Source: an uncultured Pseudoflavonifractor sp.
GTDB lineage: Bacteria; Bacillota; Clostridia; Oscillospirales; Oscillospiraceae
Length of the DNA stretch: 43,888 bases
Reading direction: 5' to 3'
Assembly (NCBI GenBank): GCA_947577065.1
Contig: CANPTT010000017.1
Location: 1-43,888 of the forward strand
The notes under the pieces were generated by a model. It was not told where the DNA came from and searched no databases. It saw only the letters and a program-made list of their open reading frames with translations. The stretch's first letter is position 1. The number at the start of each line of letters is the position of its first letter. The position numbers and the translations under genes are program-made. Below are positions 1-7,817 of this stretch, piece after piece.

Positions 1-1640
1 GAGTGCGGCCCATCAACAACATCGTGGACATCACCAACTACGTGATGCTGGAGTATGGCCAGCCCATGCACGCCTTTGACTACCGCTATGTGCAGGGCGG
101 CAAGATCATCGTCCGCCGGGCCACCGAGGGGGAGGAGCTGACCACCCTGGACGGCCAGGTACGGAAGCTGAACGCCAACCACCTGGTCATCGCCGATGAG
201 ACAAGGGCAGTGGGCCTTGCGGGCATCATGGGGGGCATGAACTCCGAGATCGTAGCCGACACCGCCGACGTGGTGTTTGAGTCGGCCTGCTTTGACGGCA
301 CCTGTATCCGCAAGGGGGCCCTGGCCCTGGGTATGCGGACCGAGGCCAGCGCCAAATTCGAGAAGGGGCTGGATCCCATGAACACCCTCCCCGCCGTGGA
401 CCGGGCCTGTGAGCTGGTGGAAATGCTGGGGGCCGGAGAGGTGGTGGACGGGGTCATCGACATTCTCAACCACGTCCCCCAGCCCACCCTTTTGAAGCTG
501 GAGCCGGAGAAGATCAACGCTCTGCTGGGCACCGATGTGGCAGAGAATGTGATGTACACCTACCTCCAGCGGCTAGGCTTTGAGGCCACCATAGAGCAGG
601 GCGTCATCAAAGTCCCCTCCTGGCGGGGGGATGTGAAGCGGATGGCCGACCTGGCCGAAGAGGTAGCCCGGTTCTATGGCTACAACAACATCCCCACCAC
701 TCTGATGCGGGGGCAGACCACTCAGGGGGGCTATTCCCCCGTGCAGCAGGTGGAGCGGACCCTGGGCGCCACCTGCCGGGCCATGGGGTACAATGAGATC
801 ATCACCTACTCCTTCATCTCCCCCACCTACTATGACAAGATCGGCTGGGAGGCCAACGATCCCCGGCGGGAGTCCTTCAAGATCCTCAACCCTCTGGGGG
901 AGGACACCTCCATCATGCGGACCACCACCCTGCCCTCCATGCTGGAGATCCTGACCCGGAACTACAATTACCGAAACAAAGCCGCCCGGCTTTATGAGGT
1001 GGGGCGGATCTACCTCCCCGGCGGGGAGGATGGACTTGCCGTTGAAAAGAAGATACTGTCCATGGGCGCTTACGGCGGTGAGATGGATTTCTTCTCCCTG
1101 AAGGGGGCCGTGGAGGCCATCCTGAAGGAGCTGCGTGTGGAGGGTGTATCCTTCCAGGCCGTCAGTCTCAATCCCTCCTACCACCCCGGCCGTTGCGCCC
1201 AGGTGCTGGCGGTGGATCAGGTCTTGGGCGTTTTCGGCCAGATCCATCCCCTGGTGGCTCAAAACTATGGGGTGGACGCCGAGCTTTACTGCGCCGAGCT
1301 CAGTTTCGAGGCTCTGCTGTCCGTTAAGGGCTCCGACCCGGTCTACACTCCCCTGCCCAAATTCCCCTCGGTAACCCGGGACATTGCGGTGGTCTGTGAG
1401 GAAGCAGTCACTGTGGGGACCCTGGAGGCCGTGATCCGAAAGGGGGCCAAGGGTCTTTTGAAGGAGGTCTCTCTCTTCGACGTCTACCGGGGCAAGGGAG
1501 TGGACGAGGGCAAAAAGTCGGTAGCCTTCAACCTGGTGCTCCGGGCGGACGACCGCTCCCTCACCAGCGAGGAGGCCGACGAGGATGTGAAGAGCATCCT
1601 GGCCGCCCTGGAGAAGGAGCTGGGCGCCGTCCTGCGCTGA
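1..1640 (+). CDS. pheT: Phenylalanine--tRNA ligase beta subunit, 5' part missing
   Basis: Beta chain of the (alpha-beta)2 enzyme that charges tRNA-Phe; cytoplasmic. The reading frame is open to the left edge, so about the first 250 of roughly 800 residues lie outside. The visible 545 residues begin in the B3/B4 (editing-region) domain ([20 protein letters not shown]), continue through the B5 and core-like domains, and end in an FDX-ACB anticodon-binding domain (about residues 450-545, [16 protein letters not shown]). The GTG at position 3 is an internal codon, not the start. pheS would be expected just upstream but is not visible. No clear terminator follows before the ireB promoter. Identification is by strong family resemblance. 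Confidence 0.96.
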   Translation, partial: VRPINNIVDITNYVMLEYGQPMHAFDYRYVQGGKIIVRRATEGEELTTLDGQVRKLNANHLVIADETRAVGLAGIMGGMNSEIVADTADVVFESACFDGTCIRKGALALGMRTEASAKFEKGLDPMNTLPAVDRACELVEMLGAGEVVDGVIDILNHVPQPTLLKLEPEKINALLGTDVAENVMYTYLQRLGFEATIEQGVIKVPSWRGDVKRMADLAEEVARFYGYNNIPTTLMRGQTTQGGYSPVQQVERTLGATCRAMGYNEIITYSFISPTYYDKIGWEANDPRRESFKILNPLGEDTSIMRTTTLPSMLEILTRNYNYRNKAARLYEVGRIYLPGGEDGLAVEKKILSMGAYGGEMDFFSLKGAVEAILKELRVEGVSFQAVSLNPSYHPGRCAQVLAVDQVLGVFGQIHPLVAQNYGVDAELYCAELSFEALLSVKGSDPVYTPLPKFPSVTRDIAVVCEEAVTVGTLEAVIRKGAKGLLKEVSLFDVYRGKGVDEGKKSVAFNLVLRADDRSLTSEEADEDVKSILAALEKELGAVLR

Positions 1641-1681
1641 GGCTGTAATATTAAAGAAAGATAAATTTTTCTTCTTTTCTC

Positions 1682-1710
1682 TTTACAGCGCCCCAAATTT
1701 CGAGTACAAT
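1682..1710 (+). promoter_or_regulatory. Sigma-A-type promoter of ireB
   Basis: TTTACA (1682-1687), 17-nt spacer, TACAAT (1705-1710), ending 30 nt before the ireB ATG. It makes ireB independent of pheT. Confidence 0.75.
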
Positions 1711-1740
1711 CTTGGTATACCCCAAAGGGAGGTGTCCACC

Positions 1741-1992
1741 ATGGAAGATTTGGACTTCACCAGGAAATTCAATATCCGCTATGAAAAGGACCAGGAGATC
1801 AAGGCTATCCTGACTTCGGTCTACGACTCCCTCAAGCAGAAGGGTTATGACCCTATCAATCAGATCGTGGGCTACATCCTTTCAGAGGACCCCACCTATA
1901 TCACCAACTTCAATAACGCCCGTGCCCTGATCCGCAAGCTGGACCGGGACGAGCTGCTTCAGGAACTGGTAAAGCAGTACCTTTCTGAGTAA
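1741..1992 (+). CDS. ireB: IreB family regulatory phosphoprotein (UPF0297)
   Basis: Small 83-residue cytoplasmic protein of the IreB/YrzL family, known in enterococci as a substrate of the PASTA kinase IreK that tunes cephalosporin tolerance; its molecular action is unresolved. The sequence matches across its length ([20 protein letters not shown], then a [12 protein letters not shown] stretch), with threonine 7 in the N-terminal area where the enterococcal protein is phosphorylated. I chose ATG 1741 rather than GTG 1732 because the SD AAAGGGAGG (1724-1732) overlaps the GTG and stands 8 nt before the ATG. In many Firmicutes ireB lies beside alaS and ruvX; here it is alone between a promoter and a terminator. 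Confidence 0.93.
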   Translation: MEDLDFTRKFNIRYEKDQEIKAILTSVYDSLKQKGYDPINQIVGYILSEDPTYITNFNNARALIRKLDRDELLQELVKQYLSE

Positions 1993-2016
1993 ATGTCCCC
2001 GCATACCCCGCAAGCC

Positions 2017-2047
2017 AAAGGCGCGCTCTGTTAGAGCGCGCCTTTTT
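2017..2047 (+). terminator. Rho-independent terminator of ireB
   Basis: Perfect 12-bp stem (2017-2028 with 2034-2045), 5-nt loop, and T-run ending at 2047. Confidence 0.9.
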
Positions 2048-2104
2048 GCATATTTTCCGTATGCCCTCTTTTCCGGTTGGTTATACTTGGGGTAAGGTGA
2101 TAGT

Positions 2105-2257
2105 ATGTCGACCATAGCCCCATCCATTCGTGACAAGTTTGACTCCATGCCCCCTGAGCTTCAGCAGGCGGTCCTGAACCTGGACGCCAAGGTGGAAAAT
2201 ATCACCGACCTGATGTCCTGTCTGGAGCGGATCATCGCCCAGGGGGAGAAGGAATGA
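2105..2257 (+). CDS. 50-residue hypothetical protein
   Basis: A short frame of 50 codons, beginning MSTIAPSIRDKFDSMPPELQ and ending ERIIAQGEKE. It has an SD-like TAAGGTGAT just before the ATG, a possible -10 TATACT (2082-2087), and its own strong terminator directly after the stop. These signals and codon use like the neighbours argue that it is real. Composition is polar and probably helical (a LNLDAKVENITDLMSCLERI stretch looks amphipathic), with no signal peptide or membrane segment. I do not recognise the family. It could be a small regulatory or scaffold protein; no function is assigned. Confidence 0.6.
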   Translation: MSTIAPSIRDKFDSMPPELQQAVLNLDAKVENITDLMSCLERIIAQGEKE

Positions 2258-2296
2258 AAAGGCGGGCTCTTCCTGACTGGAAGAGCCCGCCTTTTT
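2257..2296. terminator. Bidirectional terminator between convergent genes
   Basis: Perfect 17-bp stem (2257-2273 with 2279-2295), 5-nt loop, T-run on the + side and A-run on the left, so it serves the 50-aa gene and the minus-strand DUF1905 gene. Confidence 0.9.
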
Positions 2297-2310
2297 GTTT
2301 TCCGCCCAAG

Positions 2311-2592
2311 CTATCTCTTTTTTACGATCACATGGACTTGGTCGCCCTTCGCCTTCCCCAGCTCATTCCGGATGGACTTCAACAGTCCGATGATATAACA
2401 GACGTTCCCCTGCTCATCCTTCACTCCCATATTGACGATACTGCCGTCATAGGCGATCCCGTCAAACAGAACGCTGACCTTCACCCGGCCAGAGCCAAAC
2501 TCTTTTCTGATATCCCATGGGAAAATGATATACGCCCCGCCCTTATCCCCCGTTTCATAGATAACGGAATCAAACTCATACGTGTCTCTCAT
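2311..2592 (-). CDS. DUF1905 domain protein
   Basis: 93-residue cytoplasmic protein with the DUF1905 pattern: a small beta-barrel-like fold with YIIFPWDIRKEFGSGRVKVS, then a conserved LLKSIRNELGKAKGDQVHVI close. The DUF is common in Firmicutes and actinobacteria, sometimes fused to a YdeI/OmpD-type tail; no biochemical role is established. The start is supported by a GGGGGAGAG SD. It lies 30 nt downstream of the alpha/beta hydrolase gene and is probably co-transcribed with it. Nothing in it suggests catalysis. Confidence 0.8.
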   Translation of the reverse strand: MRDTYEFDSVIYETGDKGGAYIIFPWDIRKEFGSGRVKVSVLFDGIAYDGSIVNMGVKDEQGNVCYIIGLLKSIRNELGKAKGDQVHVIVKKR

Positions 2593-2622
2593 CCCGTTCT
2601 CTCCCCCCGATCCCTCCCCGAC

Positions 2623-3537
2623 CTATCGTTTCAGATGTCCCTCCAGCCAAGCCAGAGTGTCGGCGTAGACCTCCTCCTTATTGGTCTCGTTGAGCATCTC
2701 ATGCCGACCGCCGGCGTAAAGCTTTACCTCCACGTCCTTCATCCCCGCCTCCCGAAACCAGCGAGCCACCTTTTCCACGCCCTTTCCGCAGGCTCCCACC
2801 GGGTCCTTGTCTCCGGCAAAGAAGTAGACAGGCAGATCCTTATCCATCCGGGCCAGGTTTTTCTTTTTCGCCACATACCGGAGCCCCGTCATCATGGCGT
2901 GGTTCATCCCCGCTGTGGTCTGGAAGTTGCACAGGGGATCAGCCAGGTAGGCGTCCACCACCGCTTCGTCCCGGCAGATCCAGTCTGCCGGGGTACGGCT
3001 AGGGGCAAACTGCTTGTTATAGGCCCCGATGGACAGGGCGTAAAACAGCTTGTTGACCTTATGGGGATCCCCCAGGCTGGTGAGGAGCTTCCCCGCCGCT
3101 ACGGTGAGGGCCGGCTCCTGACCGGTACCCGAAAGGATACAGCCCGTCAGCTCCCCCGGATGATCAATGAGGAAGGTGCGGGCCACGAAGGAGCCCATGG
3201 AGTGGCCCAGGAGAAAATAGGGCAGGGCGGGATAGGTCTCCCTCACCTTACGCTGAAGGGTGCGGACGTCCCGAACCAGATCCCCCCAGTCGCTAAAATA
3301 GCCATACTCCCCGGGATCCTTTGCGGTGAGGCCGTGGCCCAGGTGATCGTGGCCTGTCACGGCGAAGCCGTGATCGGTCAGGAACCGGGCAAAGTGGTCG
3401 TAGCGCAGGGCGTATTCACAGATGCCGTGAACAAGCTGCACCACCCCTCTGGGCTCCCCATCGGGAAGCCAGAGGACGGCGTGAATCTGGTGAACCCCGT
3501 CGCTGGAGGGGAAGGTAAATTCTTTTCTGTTTCCCAT
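2623..3537 (-). CDS. Alpha/beta hydrolase, monoacylglycerol lipase / lysophospholipase type
   Basis: 304-residue serine hydrolase of the Hydrolase_4 group. The nucleophile elbow GHSMG is at 111-115 (Ser113). An oxyanion-side HG sits at 38-39, the likely acid in AGDKDPVG is Asp243 or Asp245, and the catalytic His is 279 (GGRHEMLNE). Family members cleave monoacylglycerols, lysophospholipids or similar esters; the substrate here is not predictable. No signal peptide, so it is probably cytoplasmic. Start ATG has SD AGGAGG and a credible promoter upstream. It heads a two-gene unit with the DUF1905 protein and is divergent from pepT. Confidence 0.88.
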   Translation of the reverse strand: MGNRKEFTFPSSDGVHQIHAVLWLPDGEPRGVVQLVHGICEYALRYDHFARFLTDHGFAVTGHDHLGHGLTAKDPGEYGYFSDWGDLVRDVRTLQRKVRETYPALPYFLLGHSMGSFVARTFLIDHPGELTGCILSGTGQEPALTVAAGKLLTSLGDPHKVNKLFYALSIGAYNKQFAPSRTPADWICRDEAVVDAYLADPLCNFQTTAGMNHAMMTGLRYVAKKKNLARMDKDLPVYFFAGDKDPVGACGKGVEKVARWFREAGMKDVEVKLYAGGRHEMLNETNKEEVYADTLAWLEGHLKR

Positions 3538-3574
3538 GGTAAAATCCTCCTGGATATGTTATACTTTTATCCAT

Positions 3575-3603
3575 AGTTTAACGGTTCCACCCTCCCCCGT
3601 CAA
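3575..3603 (-). promoter_or_regulatory. Promoter of the hydrolase-DUF1905 unit
   Basis: Read on the minus strand: TTGACG (3598-3603), 17-nt spacer, TAAACT (3575-3580), about 40 nt before the ATG. Confidence 0.6.
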
Positions 3604-3641
3604 GGGAGATTTTGGGAGTTTAATGAAGGAAGTGGCTAAAC

Positions 3642-4856
3642 ATGACTGTTCTGGAACGTTTTCTGAAGTATATCTCCTATGACACCCAGTCTGACGACTA
3701 TTCCGGCCTGCATCCCTCCACCCCCAAGCAGAAGCTGCTGGGGGCGGAGCTGGCGGCGGAGCTGTCCCAGATGGGACTTCTCAACGCCCATATGGATGAG
3801 TTCGGCTATGTCTACGGCTGGCTCCCCGCCACCCCCGGTCAGGAAGATATTCCCTGTCTTGGGCTCATCGCCCACATGGACACCGCCCCCTCCTTCTCCG
3901 GCGCCGGTGTGAAGGCCCGGATCCTTCGCTATGAGGGGGGTGATATCGAGCAAAGCCCCGGCATCGTCATGAGAGCCGCCGAGCACGAGAGCCTGAAGCG
4001 GTATATCGGCCAGGAGCTGATCATCACCGACGGCACCACCCTGCTGGGGGCCGACGACAAGGCGGGAGTCGCCGAGATCTTCTCCGCCATGGAGTATCTC
4101 ACCGCCCACCCGGAGATCCCCCACGGACGGATCGCCGTGGGCATCACCCCCGACGAGGAGATCGGTGAGGGCGCCGATCACTTTGACATCGCCGGCTTTG
4201 GCGCGGCGGTGGCCTACACGGTGGACGGAGGCGAACTGGGGGAGTTGGAGTATGAGAACTTCAACGCCGCCGGGGCCAAAATCACAGTGCACGGGCTGAA
4301 CATCCACCCAGGCTCCGCCAAAAACAAGATGAAAAATGCCCTTCTCATGGCCATTGAGTTCAACGGCCTGCTTCCCCCGGCGGAGATCCCTGCCCACACC
4401 GAGGGATATGAGGGCTTCTACCATCTCCAGCGCATAGAGGGGGATGAAACCACCGCTATCCTGGAGTATATCGTCCGGGACCACAACGAGGCCAAGTTCC
4501 AGGCCCGAAAGAACACCATGGAGCGGATCGCCCGCTATCTCAACGAGAAATACGGCCAGGGAACGGTGGAGCTGGAGCTCTGGGATCAATATTACAATAT
4601 GAAGGCCCAGATCGAACCCCATATGCACCTGATCCACCGGGCCAAAGCCGCCTTCCGGGCGGCGGGAGTGGAACCCAGGGAGGTGGCCATTCGGGGCGGC
4701 ACCGATGGAGCGCGGCTGTCCTATGAGGGTCTGCCATGCCCCAATCTCTCCACCGGCGGAGTCAATTTTCACGGGCCTATGGAATACATCCCGGTCCGAT
4801 CCCTGGAAAAGATGGTAGAGGTCCTCTTGAACCTGGTCCTGGCGGAGAACTCCTGA
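3642..4856 (+). CDS. pepT: Peptidase T (tripeptide aminopeptidase)
   Basis: 404-residue M20B metallopeptidase that removes the N-terminal residue from tripeptides, usually in the cytoplasm to finish peptide breakdown. Metal and catalytic positions are in place: HMD at 78-80, GADDKAG around 136-142, PDEEIG with Glu172/173, VDGG at 194-197 (Asp195), and a C-terminal NFHGPMEYIP histidine. Length matches the family (about 405-410). An SD-like AAGGAAG lies 9 nt before the ATG. The gene is monocistronic, closed by a strong terminator, and divergent from the hydrolase operon. Confidence 0.96.
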   Translation: MTVLERFLKYISYDTQSDDYSGLHPSTPKQKLLGAELAAELSQMGLLNAHMDEFGYVYGWLPATPGQEDIPCLGLIAHMDTAPSFSGAGVKARILRYEGGDIEQSPGIVMRAAEHESLKRYIGQELIITDGTTLLGADDKAGVAEIFSAMEYLTAHPEIPHGRIAVGITPDEEIGEGADHFDIAGFGAAVAYTVDGGELGELEYENFNAAGAKITVHGLNIHPGSAKNKMKNALLMAIEFNGLLPPAEIPAHTEGYEGFYHLQRIEGDETTAILEYIVRDHNEAKFQARKNTMERIARYLNEKYGQGTVELELWDQYYNMKAQIEPHMHLIHRAKAAFRAAGVEPREVAIRGGTDGARLSYEGLPCPNLSTGGVNFHGPMEYIPVRSLEKMVEVLLNLVLAENS

Positions 4857-4860
4857 GAAG

Positions 4861-4905
4861 AAAAAACAGCGGCGCCATCCAAAAGGATGACGCCGCTGTT
4901 TTTTG
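4861..4905. terminator. Bidirectional terminator between pepT and ferredoxin
   Basis: A stem pairs 4864-4875 with 4891-4902 (AACAGCGGCG arm) and extends inward by ATCC/GGAT. It is flanked by an A-run and a T-run, so it works for both converging genes. Confidence 0.85.
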
Positions 4906-4916
4906 TGTAGCTTCTC

Positions 4917-5087
4917 TCAGCCCTGAGAGATGGCGCCCGTGGGGCAGACCCCGGCGCAGGTGCCGCACTCGATGCAGGTGCCGGCGTCGATGACGTACTG
5001 ACCGTCCCCCTCGGAGATCGCGGAAACAGGACAGGCGTCGGCGCAGGTGCCGCAGCTCACGCAAGCGTCGCTGATGACATAGGCCAT
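4917..5087 (-). CDS. 2[4Fe-4S] ferredoxin, clostridial type
   Basis: 56-residue electron carrier. Two CxxCxxCxxxCP cluster motifs are visible: CVSCGTCADACP (residues 9-20) and CIECGTCAGVCP (38-49), arranged with the internal two-fold repeat typical of clostridial ferredoxins. It would shuttle electrons in the cytoplasm for pyruvate:ferredoxin oxidoreductase, hydrogenase or Rnf-type partners; none is encoded nearby. The start ATG has SD GGAGGTG, and a promoter with a perfect TATAAT lies upstream. It is a short, monocistronic gene that a length cutoff would miss. Confidence 0.95.
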   Translation of the reverse strand: MAYVISDACVSCGTCADACPVSAISEGDGQYVIDAGTCIECGTCAGVCPTGAISQG

Positions 5088-5122
5088 TGGTTTTACACCT
5101 CCAAGTCACTAAAGCTGAACCC

Positions 5123-5150
5123 ATTATACCATACCTTTTTCAAAATTCAA
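5123..5150 (-). promoter_or_regulatory. Promoter of the ferredoxin gene
   Basis: On the minus strand: TTGAAT (5145-5150), 16-nt spacer, TATAAT (5123-5128), 35 nt before the start codon. Confidence 0.75.
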
Positions 5151-5262
5151 TGCTAAATTCCGCAAAAGCTGGGTATATTTTTTGGGTAAAGCAAAGAGGC
5201 CCAGGGGTTTGTGGTTACTCTCCACTAACTATCCGGCGTCTATTTGGAAAGGAGCTGACGCG

Positions 5263-7728
5263 ATCATAAGCGCCGCTAAATTTACCGCCGGGGCGGAAAC
5301 CGCCCTGCGCCTGGCCCAGGAGAGCGCCTCAGAGCTGGGCCACAGCTATGTGGGCACAGAGCATCTGCTGCTGGGCATCGCCCGGGAGGGCCGGGGCCCG
5401 GGAGCCAAGGCCCTCGCCTCCGCAGGGCTCACCCCCGAAGTGCTCCGCAGCGCCCTGGTACGCCTGATCGGCCTGGGGGCAACGGGAGGCTTGCCCACCC
5501 AAGGGCTTACGCCCCGGTGCCGGGAGTGTCTGGAGCTGGCTTTGAACGACGCCCGCCGTTGTCAGACCCACCGGGCGGACACCGGGCATCTTCTCACCGG
5601 GCTTTTGCAGCAGCGGGACAGCGCCGCCGGGCGGATCATAGCCGCCGCGGGCAGGGATCCCCGGCGGCTTTTGGGGGATATGACCGCCGCCTTCGGCATC
5701 CCCGAGCCTCGGCCCGTGGAACGCCGCCGCCCGGAGCGGGAGGACCGGAGCGTCTCCTCCACCAAGCTACTGGATCAATTCTCCCGGGACCTAACCGCTA
5801 TGGCGGCAAACGGCGAACTGGACCCGGTGGCCGGCCGGGAGGCGGAGGTGCGTCGGGTGGTGGAGATCTTAGCCCGAAGGCGGAAAAATAACCCCGCCCT
5901 CATCGGGGAACCGGGGGTGGGCAAAACTGCCATAGCCGAAGCCTTGGCCTCCGCCATCGCCGGGGGCCGGGTGCCTGATGACCTGCGGGGCAAACGACTC
6001 ATCGCCTTAGACCTCTCCTCAATGGTGGCTGGGACCAAATACCGGGGGGAATTTGAGGAGCGGGTCAAAAATATCCTCGCCGAGGTCCGCCGCTCCGGAG
6101 ACGTAATCCTCTTTCTGGACGAACTTCACACCATCGTGGGCGCAGGCTCCGCCGAGGGAGCCATCGACGCCGCCAACATCCTAAAGCCCGCCTTGGGCCG
6201 GGGCGACCTGCAGGTGGTAGGAGCCACCACCACTGAGGAATACCGGAAGTATATTGAAAAGGACGCCGCCTTAGAGCGCCGCTTCCAGCCCGTTCCCGTA
6301 GAAGAGCCTACCCCGGAGGAAGCCCAAGGTATCCTCCGCCAGCTTCGCCCCCGCTATGAGCAGCATCACCGCCTCACCATCACCGACGAGGCGGTGGACG
6401 CCGCCGTGCGCCTATCGGTGCGCTACCTACCCGACCGCCGCCTTCCGGACAAGGCAGTGGACCTGATGGATGAGGCCGCCAGCCGGGTGCGCCTTCAGGG
6501 CGTTCAGCTCCCCCCCTCCCTCCAAGCCTTGGAGGCCAAGGTGGCCGACGCCCGGCAGAGGAAGGAGGAGGCCATCCGCGCCCAAGACTTTGAGAAGGCC
6601 GCCATGTACCGGGACGCGGAGGGAGATTTTCGCCGTAGCTTGGAGCGGGAGTACTCCGCTATGCTCCTGTCTCAGTCCTCTCTCTCGGTCACGGGGGAAG
6701 ACGTGGCCTCGGTAGTATCCTGTTGGACGGGGGTCCCCCTCACCTCCCTCACCCGCTCGGAGAGCGAGCGCCTCCTCTCCTTGGAGGAAGCCCTTCGCCT
6801 CCGGGTCACGGGACAGGACGAGGCGGTACAGGCGGTGGCACGGGCGATCCGCCGTAGCCGGGTGGGGCTGAAGGAGCCAAACCGTCCCGTAGGCTCCTTT
6901 CTCTTTTTGGGTCCCACAGGGGTGGGTAAAACAGAGCTGTGCAAGGCCCTGGCCGAGGCCCTCTTTGGAAGCGAGGACGCCCTTATCCGCTTTGATATGT
7001 CGGAATATATGGAGGCGCATACCGTCTCCCGCCTTCTCGGCTCTCCCCCCGGCTATGTGGGCCATGAGGAGGGCGGCCAACTTACCGAGGCAGTACGGCG
7101 AAAGCCTTGGTCGGTGGTGCTCTTTGACGAGATCGAGAAGGCCCATGAGGACGTCTGGGGGGTGCTACTCCAGGCCCTGGAGGACGGGCAACTCACCGAT
7201 GCCCAGGGGAGAAAGGCAGACCTTCGCAACTGTGTGCTGATCCTCACCTCCAATGTGGGCGCACGACAGATCACAGCCGGACACCGACTGGGGTTCTCCT
7301 CCCTCTCTGCAACCGATGGACTTCGTCCTCTCTCCGAGATCCGGGCAGCAGTTATGGAGGAAGCCAAGCGGACCTTTCGCCCGGAATTTTTAAATCGGCT
7401 GGATGAGATCATGGTCTTCCGCCAGTTGGGGCAGGAGCAGCTTTCCGCCATCGCCCAGCGGATGCTTGGGGAACTGTCGCAGCGGCTGGCCCCCCTGGGG
7501 GTGGAGTTGGCTGTCACCTCCGAGGGGGAAGCTGCCCTTACCCGCGCAGGCTTCGACCCGGACTACGGGGCCCGCCCCCTCCGCCGGGCCATCCGGGCTC
7601 AGATCGAGGACCCCGCCGCCGCTCTGCTGCTCTCCGGGGAGCTAACGGCGGGAAGCACCCTGACGGTGACCGCACAGGAGGGACAGGTGGAGCTTGTCCC
7701 CTCCCCTCTGGCCCTGTCAGCCGAGTGA
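5263..7728 (+). CDS. clpC: ClpC-type AAA+ unfoldase
   Basis: ATP-driven unfoldase that feeds proteins to ClpP. Numbering from a frame-opening TTG at 5182: double Clp_N repeat about 30-172; first AAA+ module with Walker A GEPGVGKT (242-249) and Walker B ILFLDELH (309-316); a UVR-like middle coil ([20 protein letters not shown]), diagnostic of ClpC; second AAA+ module with GPTGVGKTE and [12 protein letters not shown]-terminal D2-small domain. The start is a puzzle. An SD AAAGGAG (5248-5254) is followed 8 nt later by ATC (5263), then ATA, with no ATG/GTG/TTG. Starting here gives 821 residues, the normal ClpC length. TTG 5182 would add 27 unusual residues and lies at or upstream of the probable transcript start. 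No ctsR or mcsAB adjoins it. Confidence 0.9.
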   Translation: MISAAKFTAGAETALRLAQESASELGHSYVGTEHLLLGIAREGRGPGAKALASAGLTPEVLRSALVRLIGLGATGGLPTQGLTPRCRECLELALNDARRCQTHRADTGHLLTGLLQQRDSAAGRIIAAAGRDPRRLLGDMTAAFGIPEPRPVERRRPEREDRSVSSTKLLDQFSRDLTAMAANGELDPVAGREAEVRRVVEILARRRKNNPALIGEPGVGKTAIAEALASAIAGGRVPDDLRGKRLIALDLSSMVAGTKYRGEFEERVKNILAEVRRSGDVILFLDELHTIVGAGSAEGAIDAANILKPALGRGDLQVVGATTTEEYRKYIEKDAALERRFQPVPVEEPTPEEAQGILRQLRPRYEQHHRLTITDEAVDAAVRLSVRYLPDRRLPDKAVDLMDEAASRVRLQGVQLPPSLQALEAKVADARQRKEEAIRAQDFEKAAMYRDAEGDFRRSLEREYSAMLLSQSSLSVTGEDVASVVSCWTGVPLTSLTRSESERLLSLEEALRLRVTGQDEAVQAVARAIRRSRVGLKEPNRPVGSFLFLGPTGVGKTELCKALAEALFGSEDALIRFDMSEYMEAHTVSRLLGSPPGYVGHEEGGQLTEAVRRKPWSVVLFDEIEKAHEDVWGVLLQALEDGQLTDAQGRKADLRNCVLILTSNVGARQITAGHRLGFSSLSATDGLRPLSEIRAAVMEEAKRTFRPEFLNRLDEIMVFRQLGQEQLSAIAQRMLGELSQRLAPLGVELAVTSEGEAALTRAGFDPDYGARPLRRAIRAQIEDPAAALLLSGELTAGSTLTVTAQEGQVELVPSPLALSAE

Positions 7729-7756
7729 GGTTCTTTGTCCCGGGCTTCTTTTCCAG

Positions 7757-7785
7757 TTGCCGCCCCCTCATAAACGTGGTATTAT
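7757..7785 (+). promoter_or_regulatory. Candidate promoter of the first SLH gene, inside the hairpin
   Basis: TTGCCG (7757-7762), 17-nt spacer, TATTAT (7780-7785). The -10 falls in the hairpin loop, so a transcript starting here would carry only the right arm. Confidence 0.5.
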
Positions 7786-7815
7786 AAATTTACCATTTTT
7801 ATGAGGGGGCGTTTT
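7761..7815 (+). terminator. Terminator-like long hairpin after clpC
   Basis: A 14-bp perfect stem (7761-7774 with 7798-7811) encloses a second 5-bp stem (TGGTA 7777-7781, TACCA 7791-7795) and is followed by TTTT. It also contains the -10 of the next gene. Confidence 0.7.
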
Positions 7816-7817
7816 CA

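Noticed and set aside
3-100. GTG at position 3 as the start of pheT
   Set aside because: The protein begins mid-domain compared with full-length PheT; the window simply cuts the gene.
573-1262. Long minus-strand open frame inside pheT
   Set aside because: Antisense shadow of a GC-rich coding gene, with Gly/His/Gln-rich low-complexity translation and no SD. The same reasoning removes the long frames opposite the SLH genes, potA, potCD, cls and the NSS gene.
4777-5124. 115-residue Arg-rich minus-strand frame over the ferredoxin
   Set aside because: Out-of-frame reading of the ferredoxin gene, whose cysteine motifs and SD are in the other frame.
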